From Arabidopsis thaliana (taxonomy: Eukaryota; Streptophyta; Magnoliopsida; Brassicales; Brassicaceae), in the NCBI RefSeq assembly GCF_000001735.4, contig NC_003071.7, positions 2,429,001 through 2,493,000 on the forward strand: 64,000 bases of DNA. The letters are read 5' to 3'. This document shows, in pieces, positions 21,773 to 35,607 of the stretch. The notes under the pieces are model-generated. The model searched no databases, had not been told where the DNA came from, and saw only the letters and a list, made by a program, of their open reading frames with translations. The translations under genes and the position numbers were made by a program. Numbering within the stretch: the stretch's first letter is position 1; each line of letters begins with the position of its first letter.

Positions 21773-23440
21773 GAGCAATCACAGGCGGCCATTGACGAGC
21801 AACTACGTTCATTCTTCGACTGAGGTAAGCGCCTCACTTCACCATTGTATTATATCATCCGTTGTGATTTGTTTCTTCATTTTGTTTCTGTGATTGGATT
21901 TGTCCTGAGTACTCTCTTCCAAGTTTATTCGCACAGTGGACTGTGTGATTTAAGTTTGGGAGAGGGCTCAGGAAGTGTGTGTTGCATTGTGTATATTTTT
22001 GAGTCTGCATTCATCTAAGGCATAGAAAAACCAAAAAAATTTGAAAAATTTCAGAAAATGATTTCAAAAAAAGAAAAACAAGAGTGTTCATTTAGTTGCA
22101 TTACATTTAGGATCGAGTCTAGAGTGTTTCATTTAGGATTGTTGCATATGCATAGGGGATAATGATGAGATAGCCTTGTAAGCATTTTGGTTCACCGGCT
22201 AACTCAGTGCCCTCGTTGCTAGTTGTCTGTTGCGTAGTCAATGAATTTGAAATAAAACTGAACCATGCCTAGATTGCTCTACTCGACCACACTGTCATGA
22301 TCTGATACCATTCCCTATCAATTTGAACCTGAATCTGATCTCTAATTATCATGTCTGCATCAAATTTGAACTCATGGATACCCTAAAATACTTGGATTTT
22401 CTTATTCATTTTGATCTCTCTTGTTAATCCAAGTAGCTGACTCTCCTTATTAGAGCAGTTAACCCAAACCCAAACCTAGACTTTCTTTCAAGCCCTATAT
22501 CACTTGTGAGTGTTTGTGAGGTTTTATTCCGATTAAGCCTGGTAGAAAGTGTTAGGTTCGTAACGACAGAGATAGTGTCTCATGTAGTTCTAGTTCGCAT
22601 TTTTTGGACTAGATAGGATTAGGTGGGCGCTTATACTTTCGGTTGGGATGTGTTTAAAAGAAAAACAAAGGGGTTGATTCATTGATAAGAAAAGGTAAAA
22701 GACTCTAGGTGAAGTAAGCTAAAGAAGCAGAAAAAGTCTAGTAAAGGTTTTGGGATTTGTAAAGAAAAGAAAGAGTTCTTGTTAGCTATTGAAGATGGGC
22801 AAAAGCCCTTGGTTTTAGAATGTTAAAAAACAGGAACCTTAGTTGTTAAAGAAATCCAAATCCGCTAGATGTATCAAAGTGTTGAGAAAGCTTCTCCTAG
22901 AGTTAAGAGAAAAGAAAAGAATGATTAGAAAAAGGGCTTAAAAGATTCATGAATGCAAAGGGTAGAGTTAAGTTCTTATATTGGGATTGGAGATGGGGTT
23001 ACCATTAGAGCTTCGTTTGATATACTCTGGGTAGGTGGGATCTAATCTCTGTATGCATAGCTTGGGACTTACCTTTAGCATTCTACTAAAGCTTAATCAT
23101 TTTTTGAGAGATCCCCTGTTACTGAAGCCTATTCTGTAAGGGACCATCTTTGTCTCTTGACCTTTTACCTTAGCCAAATGAGTTCATTGATGATGCATTG
23201 CTTGATTCACGTTCCAGAACTAAGGAATGTTAAAGGGATTGGTAGATTTGAAAACTTGTGTAGGTCGAGCATATGAGTCGGATTGATTGATAATGAGGCA
23301 TGACTAACGTTTTTAAGTAGAATTCGATCTTGCAGCTTAGAACTTTCAACTTGGAAATTGATTTCATCTAGTTTATCTGGTGCTTTAGCTCTGAGTCCCC
23401 GCTTTCAAACCTCACCTCTAGCTTGTTCTTGATTGTTTGC
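21773..23440 (+). other. Non-coding 3' internal region of element A
   Basis: No ORF above noise. Contains the Athila-typical untranslated stretch between ORF1 and the 3' LTR. Nothing else recognisable. Confidence 0.6.
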
Positions 23441-23473
23441 TTGAGGGCAAGCAAAGACTAAGTTTCGGGGAGT
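23441..23473 (+). other. Polypurine tract of element A
   Basis: TTGAGGGCAAGCAAAGAC followed by a purine-rich GGGGAG directly abutting the 3' LTR; this is the plus-strand primer site of Athila-type elements. Related copies occur at about 32700 and 37980. Confidence 0.75.
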
Positions 23474-25177
23474 TGATAAGTGTGTATTTTGCATATTTTG
23501 AGCATCCATTTGTCATCACTTTAGCATCATATCATCACTGTTTTATACCATTTCTCATCATTTGTCATCACTTTACATGTTTAGGATAGGTTTGCATACA
23601 TGTTGCATATTTGTATTGATTTCAGGTGATTTAGAGCTGTTGACGAGCTAACTAGAAGAAGCGGACCTGATCATGACAAACCACTCGACCCCAGGTCGAG
23701 TAGATGGCATCACCACTTCACCTCACCACTCGACCACGAGGTCGAGCGTCCTCATCTCCATCACCTGACCATTACTCGATCACATCACTCGACCCTGAGG
23801 TCGAGTGTCTTCACCACCATTACCTGATCATCACTCGACCATATCACTCTACCTGGAAGTCGAGTATCACCTTCACCACCACTCGATTACACCCTCGATG
23901 GCAAGCTTCAGAGTCTATTTCATTCCGCACTCAACCAGACACTCGAGCACAAGGAAGAAAAGAAGACTCCAGCTATTTACTCGACCTCCCACTCGACCAC
24001 CTGGGTCGAGTACAGTTCTTAATCCGTCCCAATAAAGTATTAGGGTTTCAGAATATTTGGCTATAAGTAGCATGTACTTCATATTTTCGCAAACAAGTTT
24101 TTATCTAGTTTTATTCCGCAGACCTTGTGTTCTAGACCTTTTGTAATCCGGATTTCTCTTTATCTATTCAGTATTCAGTATTCAGTTTCTGTTCTTGATT
24201 TCGTTACTGTTGTTCATTCTGTTATCATCATGCTGTTACACTGCTGTTATCATGTTTTCAACTTGTTCAACGTTTATGCTTTCTGTTATGATGTCTGAGT
24301 AGTGAATAGGTTTCTGAGGATGGGTTAGAGTAGTGTAGGATTCTCAGTATGCTAGGTGATTGAGTATTGATTGATAGATCCCTTCTGGATTAGTTGTTCT
24401 TAATGCCTATTGCTTTCTGATCAACTGGAATTTGAGTCCAGACATTTCTGCGCCCAAAAGGTGTTCGATGAAATGTCTGAACCACTAATTCCAGAGATTC
24501 GTGACCCTGTACCAAGGTATTGGTTGCAGGGAGCATCTTGGCTTTAACTTGTTTATTCGTAATGCCTGTTAGGTTAGCTCTCGTCAATGGTGATTGACTC
24601 TGGGACTAGGTTAACTTGAGAGTCTCTGTTGCGGTGGCACTTAGATTTTGTTAATGAACTTGTTGTCTAAGGTTAATTTATTGAGTATGTCAATCACCTG
24701 TAAACTGAGGAAACGAAACTACTCAATTACCCCATCCTCGGGAATTCTTTATCTGATTGAACTCTTTGTTTACTCTACTGTTGTTTACTGCATCTTGTTA
24801 TCTGTCGCTTAATTTCTGCAGTTCTTTCTTGTTACTCGACCTCATACTCGACCACCCAGTTGTCTGGCAACAGACTGTGCAGTCGAGTATCTGTGTTTTA
24901 TTTTCTGTCTGTTTACTCGACCTGTCACTCGACCTCACCCAGTACTCTGCAAAGAGCTGTGTTGGTCGAGTGTTTTACTGTTTCTGCTTGAATTTCTGTT
25001 TTCTGCATGTTCACTTAGGACTGCTAGAACACACCACAACCTGTTATTGCTTGGCTTGACTTAGTGACTTCTGATCACATCTTGATTGTTAGCATCACAC
25101 CTATTTGGATTGACAACCTAAAATACTACAACGACATGATTGGTGTTTTAGGATAATTAACTAAAAACCTATTATCA
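23474..25177 (+). repeat. 3' LTR of Athila-like element A
   Basis: 1704 bp, same ends as the 5' LTR. It lacks about 40 bp between two ACTCGACC motifs that the 5' LTR retains (recombination between short direct repeats) and a 12-bp piece near 24033. Confidence 0.93.
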
Positions 25178-25399
25178 AATTCAATTACATTGTACTAACT
25201 ACCATTGCAAATAGAATACCTACCGGAGATGGTATCCCTAAAGGAGGACGTTTCCAGAGTGGACGAGCAAATATCGATCAAGAATTTGATCCAACACTAT
25301 CGAGGAGGAAGACACATGCAGCACCGGAGAAATCGACGGTCGACGAATTGGATGGAGATCAAAAAGTGGCATGCCGGATTCAAATTTCCGGTTCAGTGA

Positions 25400-25635
25400 A
25401 ATTTCGGGTATTTGGGTATAAAATACCCGAACCCGAAGGATACCCGATTTTTTCGGGTATTTAATGGTTCTGAAATTCTAAATCCGAACCGACCCAAACT
25501 TGATTGAAATCGAATCGAACCCGAACCGAAGTTTTCTATTTACCCTATTGGGTCATAGAATAGTATACCCGATATATTCGTACCTGACCGGATATTACCC
25601 GAACTTGACCCGCATACCCGAATGTCCAGCCCTAG
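25400..25635. repeat. CCCGAA-rich degenerate MITE fragment
   Basis: Repeated GGGTAT/ACCCGAACC strings ending in GACCCGCATACCCGAATG then CCAGCCCTAG. That end resembles a hAT-type terminus (CAGGGCTGG in reverse). The matching left terminus is missing, so this is probably a truncated MITE. Confidence 0.4.
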
Positions 25636-25639
25636 CTAG

Positions 25640-28077
25640 TAAATAACCGTAAATATTCTAACAAAAAGATATGACAAAAAGACACGACTATAAAATAAAA
25701 AAAAACGTAAATATTTTAACGAAAAGTTGCAAAAAACAATACCGTTAAAAAGTGCAAAAGCTATTTATTGAGATTGTTATTGTTATTAGATTCCAAAAAA
25801 AACTTTGGTTAGATCAAGAATTAGAGAAAAAAAATTATATTAAAATGATGTATGTTTAGAAATAGTTTAGAGAGTAAAGAATTTGGAGCCATTTTACAAA
25901 TTAAATATTTTGGATTTAACATGAAATAAATAATTTGTGTGAAAGAACAAATTATGGAACCTATTTAGGAAGAAGGAAACATATAAAGAGTTGAAAAGTC
26001 ACAAACATTTTTTTATTTTTTTATTTTTATTTTTTTTTATAAAAAGAAAAAGTTGTAAAAAATACAAAGAAATATTAAAGAGATGTAACTTTAAATGAAT
26101 ATATGCAACTATAAAAACATAATCACAAATTGGAAAGATATTACTGTAATTGAACAAATATATATGTGAAAAAACCATAAATGTGTTAATGAAAAGATGC
26201 AATAAAAATATACAACCTAAATAAAAAAGATATGACTGTAGTTAACGAATATAACTGTAAAAAAAAGAATAATCGTAAATATTTTAAAGAAAAATGTGAT
26301 AAAAATACACAAGCATAAATCATTAACTTATAATTTATACAGCTTGCTCTTTTTGTTTTTCTATTTTTGTTTAGCTAATCCTTTCATCTACAAATATGTA
26401 GAAAAAGAAAGAAACTATATACACTCCTCAACTTGCAGCCTTGCAGGAGCTAAGATTCTTAATTAATGATACTTTTAGAGAACTTGCTTGAGAACATGCT
26501 AGTTAATGACAACTCCAAAAAACAAAGATAATGCTTGTTTATATGACCTAAATTTCACAATAAGACATATTTTGTCGCACTATCTTAGAGGAAAAAAACA
26601 AACATACAATGCACGTTTCTTATAATATAGAATCTCAATACATACATATAACTTTGTTGCGTATGGATAGAAAATCAGTCACGTATATTTCATGTGTGGC
26701 TGATAACAAAGCTACATTAATTTTTTCCACCAATACTATTTTTCTTACAATAGAAATCAATTATTTTTTATTTGGACCAAAACGTTTTGTCAATGTGTAT
26801 TTGATTTTTTATTTTATAATTATTGATTAAGAAGTCGGCTAGAAAGAACAATAATATAAATATAGAGATGATTCGTTGTATGGGTATATTAGTTTTTTTG
26901 GGTGAATTAAATTTATATATTTAGAAGAAGTGGAAATTAACAAAGTAGGAGAGATAATTTAAAAATTAGGTAAGTATGAAAGAGAAAAAAAATATAAACT
27001 AAAAGTATCTTTTATATTTGAATTAATTACAAAATTGCTATAGTTACAATATAGTTATTATACGGATATATATGTGAAGACGATAACATTATTATTAAAA
27101 GGTAACAAAATATTTAGCATGAAAAGCAAAAAAGTTGACTTACGACTCAATAATCATGTAAAAAAATACATGCTTCAGAATAGTTAGCAGATAACGTATT
27201 ATCAGGATAACATGATAACAAATATCTCGGTAATACTTATTAGGTTAATATGATAACAAAATATTTATATCAATAAGTTTATAATTATATCATACTAAGT
27301 TATTTTGTATTGCGATAAGTTATAATTTATGTGATATATTTATATTTACCGTCTAAACTCATTTATTATATCATATAAAAAAAATTAACGAGTTACTATA
27401 ACGTGCAAATATGAATTTCATCCAATAAAATTAATATTATCATTACCTTTAGATAAAGTTTTATTTAACTCGGTAATTTGATTGTTAACAAATTTGAGAT
27501 GAAAGATAAAAGATAAAAGGATATAGGGATAATGATGTAATTTTCTTTGCTAATGTACTGTGTAAATAGTGACACATTTGTGTCAGTTAATTTTCTGCTC
27601 TTCTATGTATACTTCTTATAAATACCCTAGTTTTTATTGGTAACTGTGTATTGCTGTAGTATAAAATATATACAACACTACTTTTGAAATCATTCGCGAA
27701 AATGATACTTAAAGTGGTCTTTTTAATTATTTTTTGTTATAATTTACCATTATTTTGTATTAGTTTTCTAACTATTTTAAAATTTATATGTTATTTTCTG
27801 TTAGAAAGATATGTACTGCTTGGTATCATCAATTTAATTAAGTAGTTTTGATTGCTAACACGAGAATGTAAAAAATTAACGTTTTTAGCTGATAAAAAGG
27901 GTTATCACTATATAAAAATGGTATAAAATAGATATAGAAAGAGCAATACAAAAAAGTTAAGTAGACTTTTTGTATTTTTTTGAGAGTAGTTACAATGAAA
28001 ACGTTACATCTTATATTGTAACGCTAATTTAATTGGTAACTTTGTACAGTTACAATATTAGACATATCAATGTGCTG

Positions 28078-28119
<42 letters not shown>

Positions 28120-28560
28120 AAAATTGTACCAAAAGCAATACCAAAAAGAAAATGTTAGGAAAAATAACGTTACAAAAGTAGCAGAGCGAAAGAGCGTTAC
28201 AAAAAAAATCAAGAGTATATTTTTATATCATTTTAGTATTTATTTGTGATTGATTACAACTAATGTGGTATACCCTTACCGTTGTGGTATATAGTTACTA
28301 CTCACAACTATTCTTAGTTTCTTATATCGCTATTTTGTACCGCTATTTCATAACCGCTATATCTTACCTTTTTTCTACTATTTTTATATCGTTTTTACAA
28401 TGTTTCCAACTATTTTCCTATCGTTTTCTATCGTATTATCAATCCATTTAAATATATTCTAATTAATATGTAATAAAATAAATAAAAAGAAGAAAAAGTG
28501 TTAAGAATTAAGAATCTGAAATAAACTAGAAGAAGTTGGATATATATTCCATCTTTAAGA
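25640..28560. other. AT-rich intergenic region upstream of ELF4-L3
   Basis: No coding potential seen. 25640-26330 is a ladder of degenerate GTAAATATTTTAACGAAAAG-like repeats. 27180-27320 repeats TGATAACAAATAT. 27890-28440 has loosely inverted AT-rich arms around a (TA)16 run. Promoter elements of ELF4-L3 must lie near its right edge, but none could be assigned with confidence. Confidence 0.5.
28081..28112. repeat. (TA)16 microsatellite
   Basis: Uninterrupted TA dinucleotide repeat of 32 bp. Confidence 0.97.
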
Positions 28561-28599
28561 CAGTGAGGGTCCTCTTTTGCGTGACTGTCAAATCTCATT

Positions 28600-30910
28600 C
28601 TTCTCTTTCTTCTCTCTCTCCAAGAGAAAGAAAATCTGAGTTTCCGAGAAAATAAAATCTCAAGAGTTAAAAAGAAAGAAACTTTTGTCGAAGAGATTCC
28701 AATCGGTGATCTTTGTCTTTCTTTTCTCTAGAAAATCTCTGTTGCTCTCTATATATCCATATAGATGCTCTAAGACTATAGTTGTTGTTGCAGGTATCGT
28801 AATTTTCTATCTCTTTTTATTTCACTACTATATTCTTCTTTGCTTTTTATTTTTTGTGATTTATGAGTATTTTAGCTTTTCTCTTCTAATTAATAAACTC
28901 AGTTTTTATATTTGTTGATCTGTTCTAAGTGATGACAAAAAAAAAAGATCTGTTCTAAGTCTTTTGTTTGTTTTGTTTCTCTTCTTACTTTCATTGATGT
29001 TGATATTTTTTTTAAGTTGGTCATTCTTAACAAAATCTTGAAAAGAGTTACAAATGAATGTATGTATATTGATTGTAAAATAATGTATTTGTTGTTTCAG
29101 TTTCAGATTAGAAACTTTTAGTTTTATCAAAAAAAAAATTTATTTTTATTTTTAAACCTTTCAAAGATAAACTTTTTTTAAAAAAGAATGGAAATGGGTT
29201 GATTCCTTTTGACACTCATATATAACTCCATCTAAAAAGCTTAGGTTGATTTTGCTTTTCCATTTATGAACTGAAATTTTTATTAGTTTTTTCTTCAAGA
29301 GAAAGAATTATCATAAATTTCATGATTTACGACCTAAAAAACAAGAATTTGTGGTTAAATAACTATAATATTTGATAAAATCTAAAAATCAATTAAATTG
29401 AATAACTCTAGTATGTAGTATGTACGAATGTAAGGTGTTTTGAAAGAATAATACCATACCCTTGATTCAATACCAAATATATTTCAATTAATTTCTTAAC
29501 TATCTAATCAGATAACACTATACATATGTTGTAACTCTACATATGCAATTAAAAAATTCGTGTAATAATATTAGAATAGTTTAAAGCTTGATAACTAACA
29601 TCAGCCATAAGAAAAGCTCATGACTAAATTATAATTTGGAAATGTCTATATGTATTATAAATAAATTTTAATTAAATGATTGTTCTGAAAATCAAAATGT
29701 ATTAATTAAATGGTAGTTATGTTTTTCATGGTTTGATGGGTTGTGAATAGTAATGAAGTTTGTCTGAGGCAAGTAGCAGAACCCACAAATGTCTCATCCT
29801 CTCTGCGCATTTACTGCTAACTTTGGGTCATCAGATTCTTCTTTTGGTCCCAAAAATAAAATCACAGATCCTTTTTGCTACCTTTTTTTTTCCTATAGTC
29901 CCAAATGGTCCACCATTTCTATAAATTTTAAAAATAAAATCTCATTTCATATGGTTTAAATTTTTTATAGATTAAATTTCACAGACAAAATGTCAATAAT
30001 ATTCTTGAATATAAGAGTTTTGTTTTTGGTATAAGCTTTTTATATATATGTTACAAAAGCCAAGAAAAGTTGCTCTTTGTGGAAATAGTCTAATGTGTTA
30101 TTTTTGTCTGCACATGACAATCATACATCATTTAAACAACCATCCAAAGTAATAAAAGATTCACATGATTTATACATATTTCTTTGAAAAACTTGTTTAT
30201 AAATTTCACATTTAATATAAACAAAAAAGATCACATGATTTTATTTTGCATCATCAAAATATAATTCTCTTCTTAAAGAAAAAAAAAGTCATAACCGTAC
30301 CCTTAAATTGTGTTTTGTTTCATTGGTAGATAATAATGGAGGGAGACACAATATCTAGGATGATGGGAAGTGGAGTTCAAATGGATGGGAAGATTCTTCA
30401 AACGTTTGAGAAAAGTTTTGTTCAAGTGCAAAACATATTGGACCACAACAGATTGCTTATAAACGAGATAAACCAAAACCATGAGTCCAAAATCCCGGAC
30501 AACCTCGGACGAAACGTCGGTTTGATCCGAGAATTGAACAATAACGTGAGAAGGGTTGCTCATCTTTATGTCGATCTTTCCAACAACTTCTCCAAATCCA
30601 TGGAAGCTTCTTCTGAAGGAGACTCATCAGAAGGACGAGGTAACAGAAGAATCAGGCCTGCTTAATTAAGAATCAGGGTTGTTTCTTCAAAATTAGCTTC
30701 GAAATTAGCTTTTAATGTGGGCTAATCTCCTTTCTCAAGTGATTGGCGATAAATGTTTTAAAGCAGAAATGGTGATTGTAATTGAAAAATATGTTCAATA
30801 CTATTATTTGAAAAGTATGTTTAGTGAGGTCGACACAAAGTTGGAAGAAATAACAAGTTTGCCATTGGATTACAAAAATTATTTCATGAAAAACCTGTTT
30901 CAAAACCGCT
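28600..30910 (+). other. ELF4-L3 transcription unit with long 5' UTR intron
   Basis: A pyrimidine-rich leader (TTCTCTCTCTCCAAGAG) begins about 28600. A consensus donor CAG|GTATCG at 28794 pairs with the acceptor TTGGTAG ending at 30329, six bases before the start codon, giving an intron of about 1.5 kb wholly in the 5' UTR. The 3' UTR runs to roughly 30910. Exact ends are inferred, not seen. Confidence 0.6.
30336..30665 (+). CDS. ELF4-L3: EARLY FLOWERING 4-like protein 3
   Basis: Intact 109-residue single-exon CDS starting MEGDTISRMMGSGVQMDG. The ELF4 domain (DUF1313) spans residues about 20-90: an alpha-helical segment with FVQVQNILDHNRLLINEINQ, then NHESKIPDNLGRNVGLIREL and a second helix VAHLYVDLSNNF. 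The C-terminus is Ser/Gly/Arg-rich. The founding member, ELF4, is an evening-complex partner of ELF3 and LUX in the circadian clock; the L3 paralogue is less studied. No overlap with the flanking transposons. Sequence and position next to VIP6 both match A. thaliana chromosome 2. Confidence 0.97.
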   Translation: MEGDTISRMMGSGVQMDGKILQTFEKSFVQVQNILDHNRLLINEINQNHESKIPDNLGRNVGLIRELNNNVRRVAHLYVDLSNNFSKSMEASSEGDSSEGRGNRRIRPA

Positions 30911-31900
30911 GATTTTTTTGACCCGGATTTTAAAAGTCGGATTGTCGCGTCTAATCTTAGTCATCCATTATAATTAATAGTAGCCGTTGATTTAACCATA
31001 AAAATCAAATCCTACAGCAAGACTTTTTAGGAGAAAATCTTCATTTATTTCTAATTAATTTATTCTCTTATTCAATACTATTAATAATTATACTTCTATA
31101 GGGGTAATTGGTTAGGCTGTATCTTTATGGTACAACTCCAAAAAAACTTAAAACCAAAATTTTGAACCAATCAAGCTTTAACTTTCTTAAGAAATCTCAT
31201 AGCCCAAAATATCATAAGAATTTATAATATTTATTATATTCTAAAAGATTACTAATCTAATCAGATATTTTTAAAACATTTCCTAATCAAATCTAACAAA
31301 TCTACTTTATTTTTATACATATAACATTATAAATATTCAATTAATATGTTTGAATTCAAAATTAGCTTAAATATTTTAAATTTATTTAAATAACTATAAA
31401 AACTTATAATTAAAATATCTTTTATGTTTGATGTTTAAACATTTAAAAATAATTAATTAAATTTTTGTTTTGATATTAATTTCACTTAATTAAATTAATG
31501 AATTTAAATTTTGATAGCAGCGATTTATTTTAATATCAATTTTGATAGCATCGATTAATTTACGGTTTGAATTATCAAACATGATTTTTTTCCAGCAACC
31601 AAATCGTATTAGTTTTAAAATATTTAATGCGTATATTCCTTTATAAATTCAAATATATCACTTCTCCATAATTATAGGTAATCAATTATTTAGTTTGATA
31701 TTCATTTTTGAATAATAATAAATTTTTTAACAATTAACATAATTAAATAACTACGTATACGGTAATAGCTAAATATTCTTTTATAATTATGGAATTTATC
31801 ATAATCACTAAACTTGAATTCGACGATTTAATATTTTGTGCATATATTTTTACTTAACAGTTCTTATCTTCTTTTACCCTCTCGTCTCTTTTTTTTTTAT
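30911..31900. other. AT-rich spacer right of ELF4-L3
   Basis: No ORF, RNA gene or terminal repeat found. Confidence 0.5.
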
Positions 31901-31904
31901 TCTA

Positions 31905-32572
<668 letters not shown>

Positions 32573-32725
32573 GCAGGTTAGGATTTGATTAGACTTGCTA
32601 GACATATGGATTTGTTTAGTATGATCATGGCAATAGACTAGAGAATGTTGGAAGTTCCTTTGTTTTAAAACCTCTTCCACAGGTTAGGCCTTTGTGTTTT
32701 GCTTGAGGGCAAGCAAAACGAAAAT

Positions 32726-33884
32726 ATTTTTACTGTTTTTAGTTATGTTTTAGATACAGGTTTTGGAGTCTTTTTGTTATTTCTAGAGTTCTTTTAGAGT
32801 CTTTTCAGGTATTCTATGGAGAGAGACAAGAATGGCGATAATGAGAAATTTTGGAGCAAAAGCTGAAGAAAATAAGCCGAAGGACGAATTCACTTTCATA
32901 TCAAGTCAAGAGTGTCGATCGACACACTCTAGGTGTCGATTGGCACCAGTTGCGGCCCAGAAAGGTCCATGATGGTTTAGAGTTTGAAGATATGGATATT
33001 TATCCCAGAAGACTTTTCTATTTTCATTATTAGTCTTTGCATGTCTTTAGGTCATATATATACATATATAGTTTTAAAGTCATTGTTTAGACCAAACAAG
33101 TCTTTTTCTTAGCCTCTTGAGAAGCAACTTGTTCTAGAGCACTTTCATAAGCTATTCATCCCTATTTTCAGAGTTTCATTAGAGATTTCCATAACAGTGA
33201 AGAGATTTTTTCTAACTCTCTCTTTTTTTATTTTGTTTATGCTTTCTTATTCATACATGTTGTTTGTGTCAACCGTCAGGTCTGAGTAGTCTGCTTGTTA
33301 GGGTTAGGGTTAGGTTTTCTCGTTAGGGATTCATATGATTTAGTAGATCGCCCCCTTGCCAGGTTATCTGTAGGATTCTTCATCTTTAGTTGTTCTTAAT
33401 GCTAGTTCTAGAGTACCTAACTAGAACTTGATCTCAGATAATAGGTATACCCACCATAGGTACCTGTTACCAGAATTACTATTTGATGAGCCGACGTTTA
33501 TAGGTATCCAGTAAGAATCGGCCTATCTACTTAGGTGAACTTATCAAATTCGTTTAGAATGCATGTTTAGGTATAAGATTTCACGGCACACCACTGGAAA
33601 TCTTTAATTCTAGACATAGTAGCACGGCACACCACCGATTATTCAATAATTAGGGTTTGAGTTCGAGAACTGTTCGATAACAACCTAGCTATTTCTAGAT
33701 CTTCTAATCATTTAGTTCCTGAGAATACCGTAAACCTAACGTTTTATTATCTTGTTTTACAACAAACCAAACTGCTATTTGCTTAGTTACTTTCTTTTTA
33801 TTTCCTTATACTCATTTAGCTTAATCTTGATACTTTAGCTTATTGTGTGAACAAAAGAACTTTGTGGAATTCGACCCTTAAGCA
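32726..33884 (+). repeat. Truncated family B LTR
   Basis: Matches the complete LTR at 38014-39223 but lacks the first bases (the polypurine tract and TGATATAACCC are replaced by GAAAATA) and stops at GAATTCGACCCTTAAG, where gag-like sequence begins. Contains GTGTCGATCGACAC. Confidence 0.8.
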
Positions 33885-34440
33885 ATTGAAGCTGCTTCTT
33901 GGTTGAAGCAATTGAAGCCTGGTTCACTCACCACCTGGAGAAGCATCAAGATAGCCTTCTTGAACCACTTCTATGATGATGCTAAGTTAGACAAGCTGTG
34001 AAAAAAAGATGTATACCTTCACTCAAGGTGTGACAGAAGCTTTCAAGGCAGCCTGGGTTTATTTCAAGGAATATCAACGGGACTGCCAGCATCATGGCTT
34101 CAGTGAGGTACAACTTCTAGGTACCTTCTTCAAAGGAGTTGATTGGAGATATCAGATGGCTCTTGATTTAATGAGCAATGGTAACTTCAATACCAAGTAT
34201 CTGGTAGATGCTACAGCTTTGATTGAGAACCTTGCCTGTAGCAACAGTACCAAGAATGTTGACTTCGAGAGGAAGAAGATTGCAAGAGTTGTTTCAAGGA
34301 ATCAGATGGCTGAGGTACATGCTAAGCTAGATTCAGTTCACAACTTGCTTATAGGGAAGAAGCATGTACACTTTGCTGCTAAAGAAGAGACCATTGAGCT
34401 TGAGCCAGAGACAGAAGAAGGAGTCTTCTACATTGATGGT
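33885..34440 (+). pseudogene. Athila-type gag fragment, 5' part
   Basis: Retrotransposon gag core: GSLTTWRSIKIAFLNHFYDD, frameshift near 34000, then FTQGVTEAFKAAWVYFKEYQ, DCQHHGFSEVQLLGTFFKGV and LDLMSNGNFNTK, followed by KKHVHFAA. Gag packages element RNA into virus-like particles. The N-terminal gag and the primer-binding site are deleted. The frame is cut at 34440 by a solo LTR. Confidence 0.8.
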
Positions 34441-35607
34441 TGATATGAGTCAAATTACCCTAATGACTACTCTCTCAAATAAAGAGGTTGTTATAGCACT
34501 TAAAGGTCGAATTCCACAAAGTTCTCGGATCACACAATAGACTAACAATTTCGAATAAAGCTAAACAGAAAATATATAAAAGTTAAAGACAAGAAAGCAA
34601 TGAAAGAGATTGGTTGTAGATTCAGATGATTAAAACGTCGGGGTTAGGGAAATTCTCAGGAAATATCAGAATAGTAGATCTAGCAGTAAATTAGGAATAT
34701 TATCGAACCATTCTAGAACTCAAATCACTAATATAGAGTAATCGGTGGCGTTCCGTGCTACTCACTATGCTTAATAATATTGATCTCAGCTCTCTTGTAA
34801 ATCCCTAGAACTAAGCAAGCATTATAATCAGGTTTGATAAGTTCACCTAAGTAATCGACGCTAGCTCGCATCTAAATACTAGGCTCATCTAAGATAGTTC
34901 CAGTAATAGATACCTACGTCGGGTATACCTATTATCCTAAAATCAAGTTCTAGTTACTTACTCTAGAACTAGCATTAAGAACAATCAAAGATAAAGAATT
35001 CTAAATATATTATCCTAACAGGGTTTTTGATCTACTAATTCATCCAAATCCCTAGTGAGAATCCCTAAACCGAACAAGAGAACTACTCAAGCATGATCAT
35101 AGAAGAACAAAACATGATTGAATAAGAAATCAATGATGAAATTATGAAGAACAAAGAGTTTAGAAGAATCTTCTCTAAAGGGAGTCTCCACATGGTTTTG
35201 CTCCAAAGTACAGAATAGATAAATAAGTGTTAGGTCTAAACAATGACCTTTAAAACTATATATATGACCTAAAAACGTGATGGACCTTATTTAGAAATAA
35301 GGAAAAGTTCTGGGCCGAATTTGGAAATCTTCAAAACTTCAATAAGTTGCGCACTTGTATTGCCGTCAGGTATTGGTGTCGCTCGATACTAGGGTTTGTG
35401 TCGATCGACACCTACGTCAATTTTTGTCTCCGAATTGCTTATGTAGCTTAAGTTGTCTGTTTTTCTCCATAATGCTCCATAATCTCCAAATGCATCCCAA
35501 ACATGTAATGACCTGGAAAAGACTAGAAAAGGCTCTACAAATAACAAAATGACTCTAAAAACTATACCTAAATCATACCTAAAAGTAGTGAAAATCGGGT
35601 TATATCA
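34441..35607 (-). mobile_element. Solo LTR of family B, reverse orientation, TSD ATGGT
   Basis: 1167 bp bounded by TGATAT...ATATCA and flanked by exact ATGGT duplications (34436-34440 and 35608-35612). It is the reverse complement of the family B LTR, inserted into the gag gene of a family B element. Only one LTR remains, implying LTR-LTR recombination after insertion. Confidence 0.92.

Larger units (their letters stand above)
18742..25177 (+). mobile_element. Athila-like LTR retrotransposon, family A, internally deleted
   Basis: Complete at both ends: LTRs begin TGATAAGTGTG and end CTATTATCA, flanked by the 5-bp target duplication AATTC (18737-18741 and 25178-25182). It has inserted upstream of the MULE transposase gene. 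The interior (20506-23473) lacks the tRNA primer-binding site, gag, protease, RT, RNase H and integrase; the 5' LTR is joined almost directly to the Athila ORF1. It is therefore non-autonomous. The two LTRs differ by several indels (about 60 bp shorter on the right), so the insertion is not recent. Confidence 0.93.

Noticed and set aside
27890..28440. Possible MITE around the (TA)16 run
   Set aside because: Arms are only loosely complementary and no target duplication could be found.
30715..30912. 65-codon ORF after ELF4-L3
   Set aside because: Falls in the probable 3' UTR, AT-rich, with no recognisable motif.
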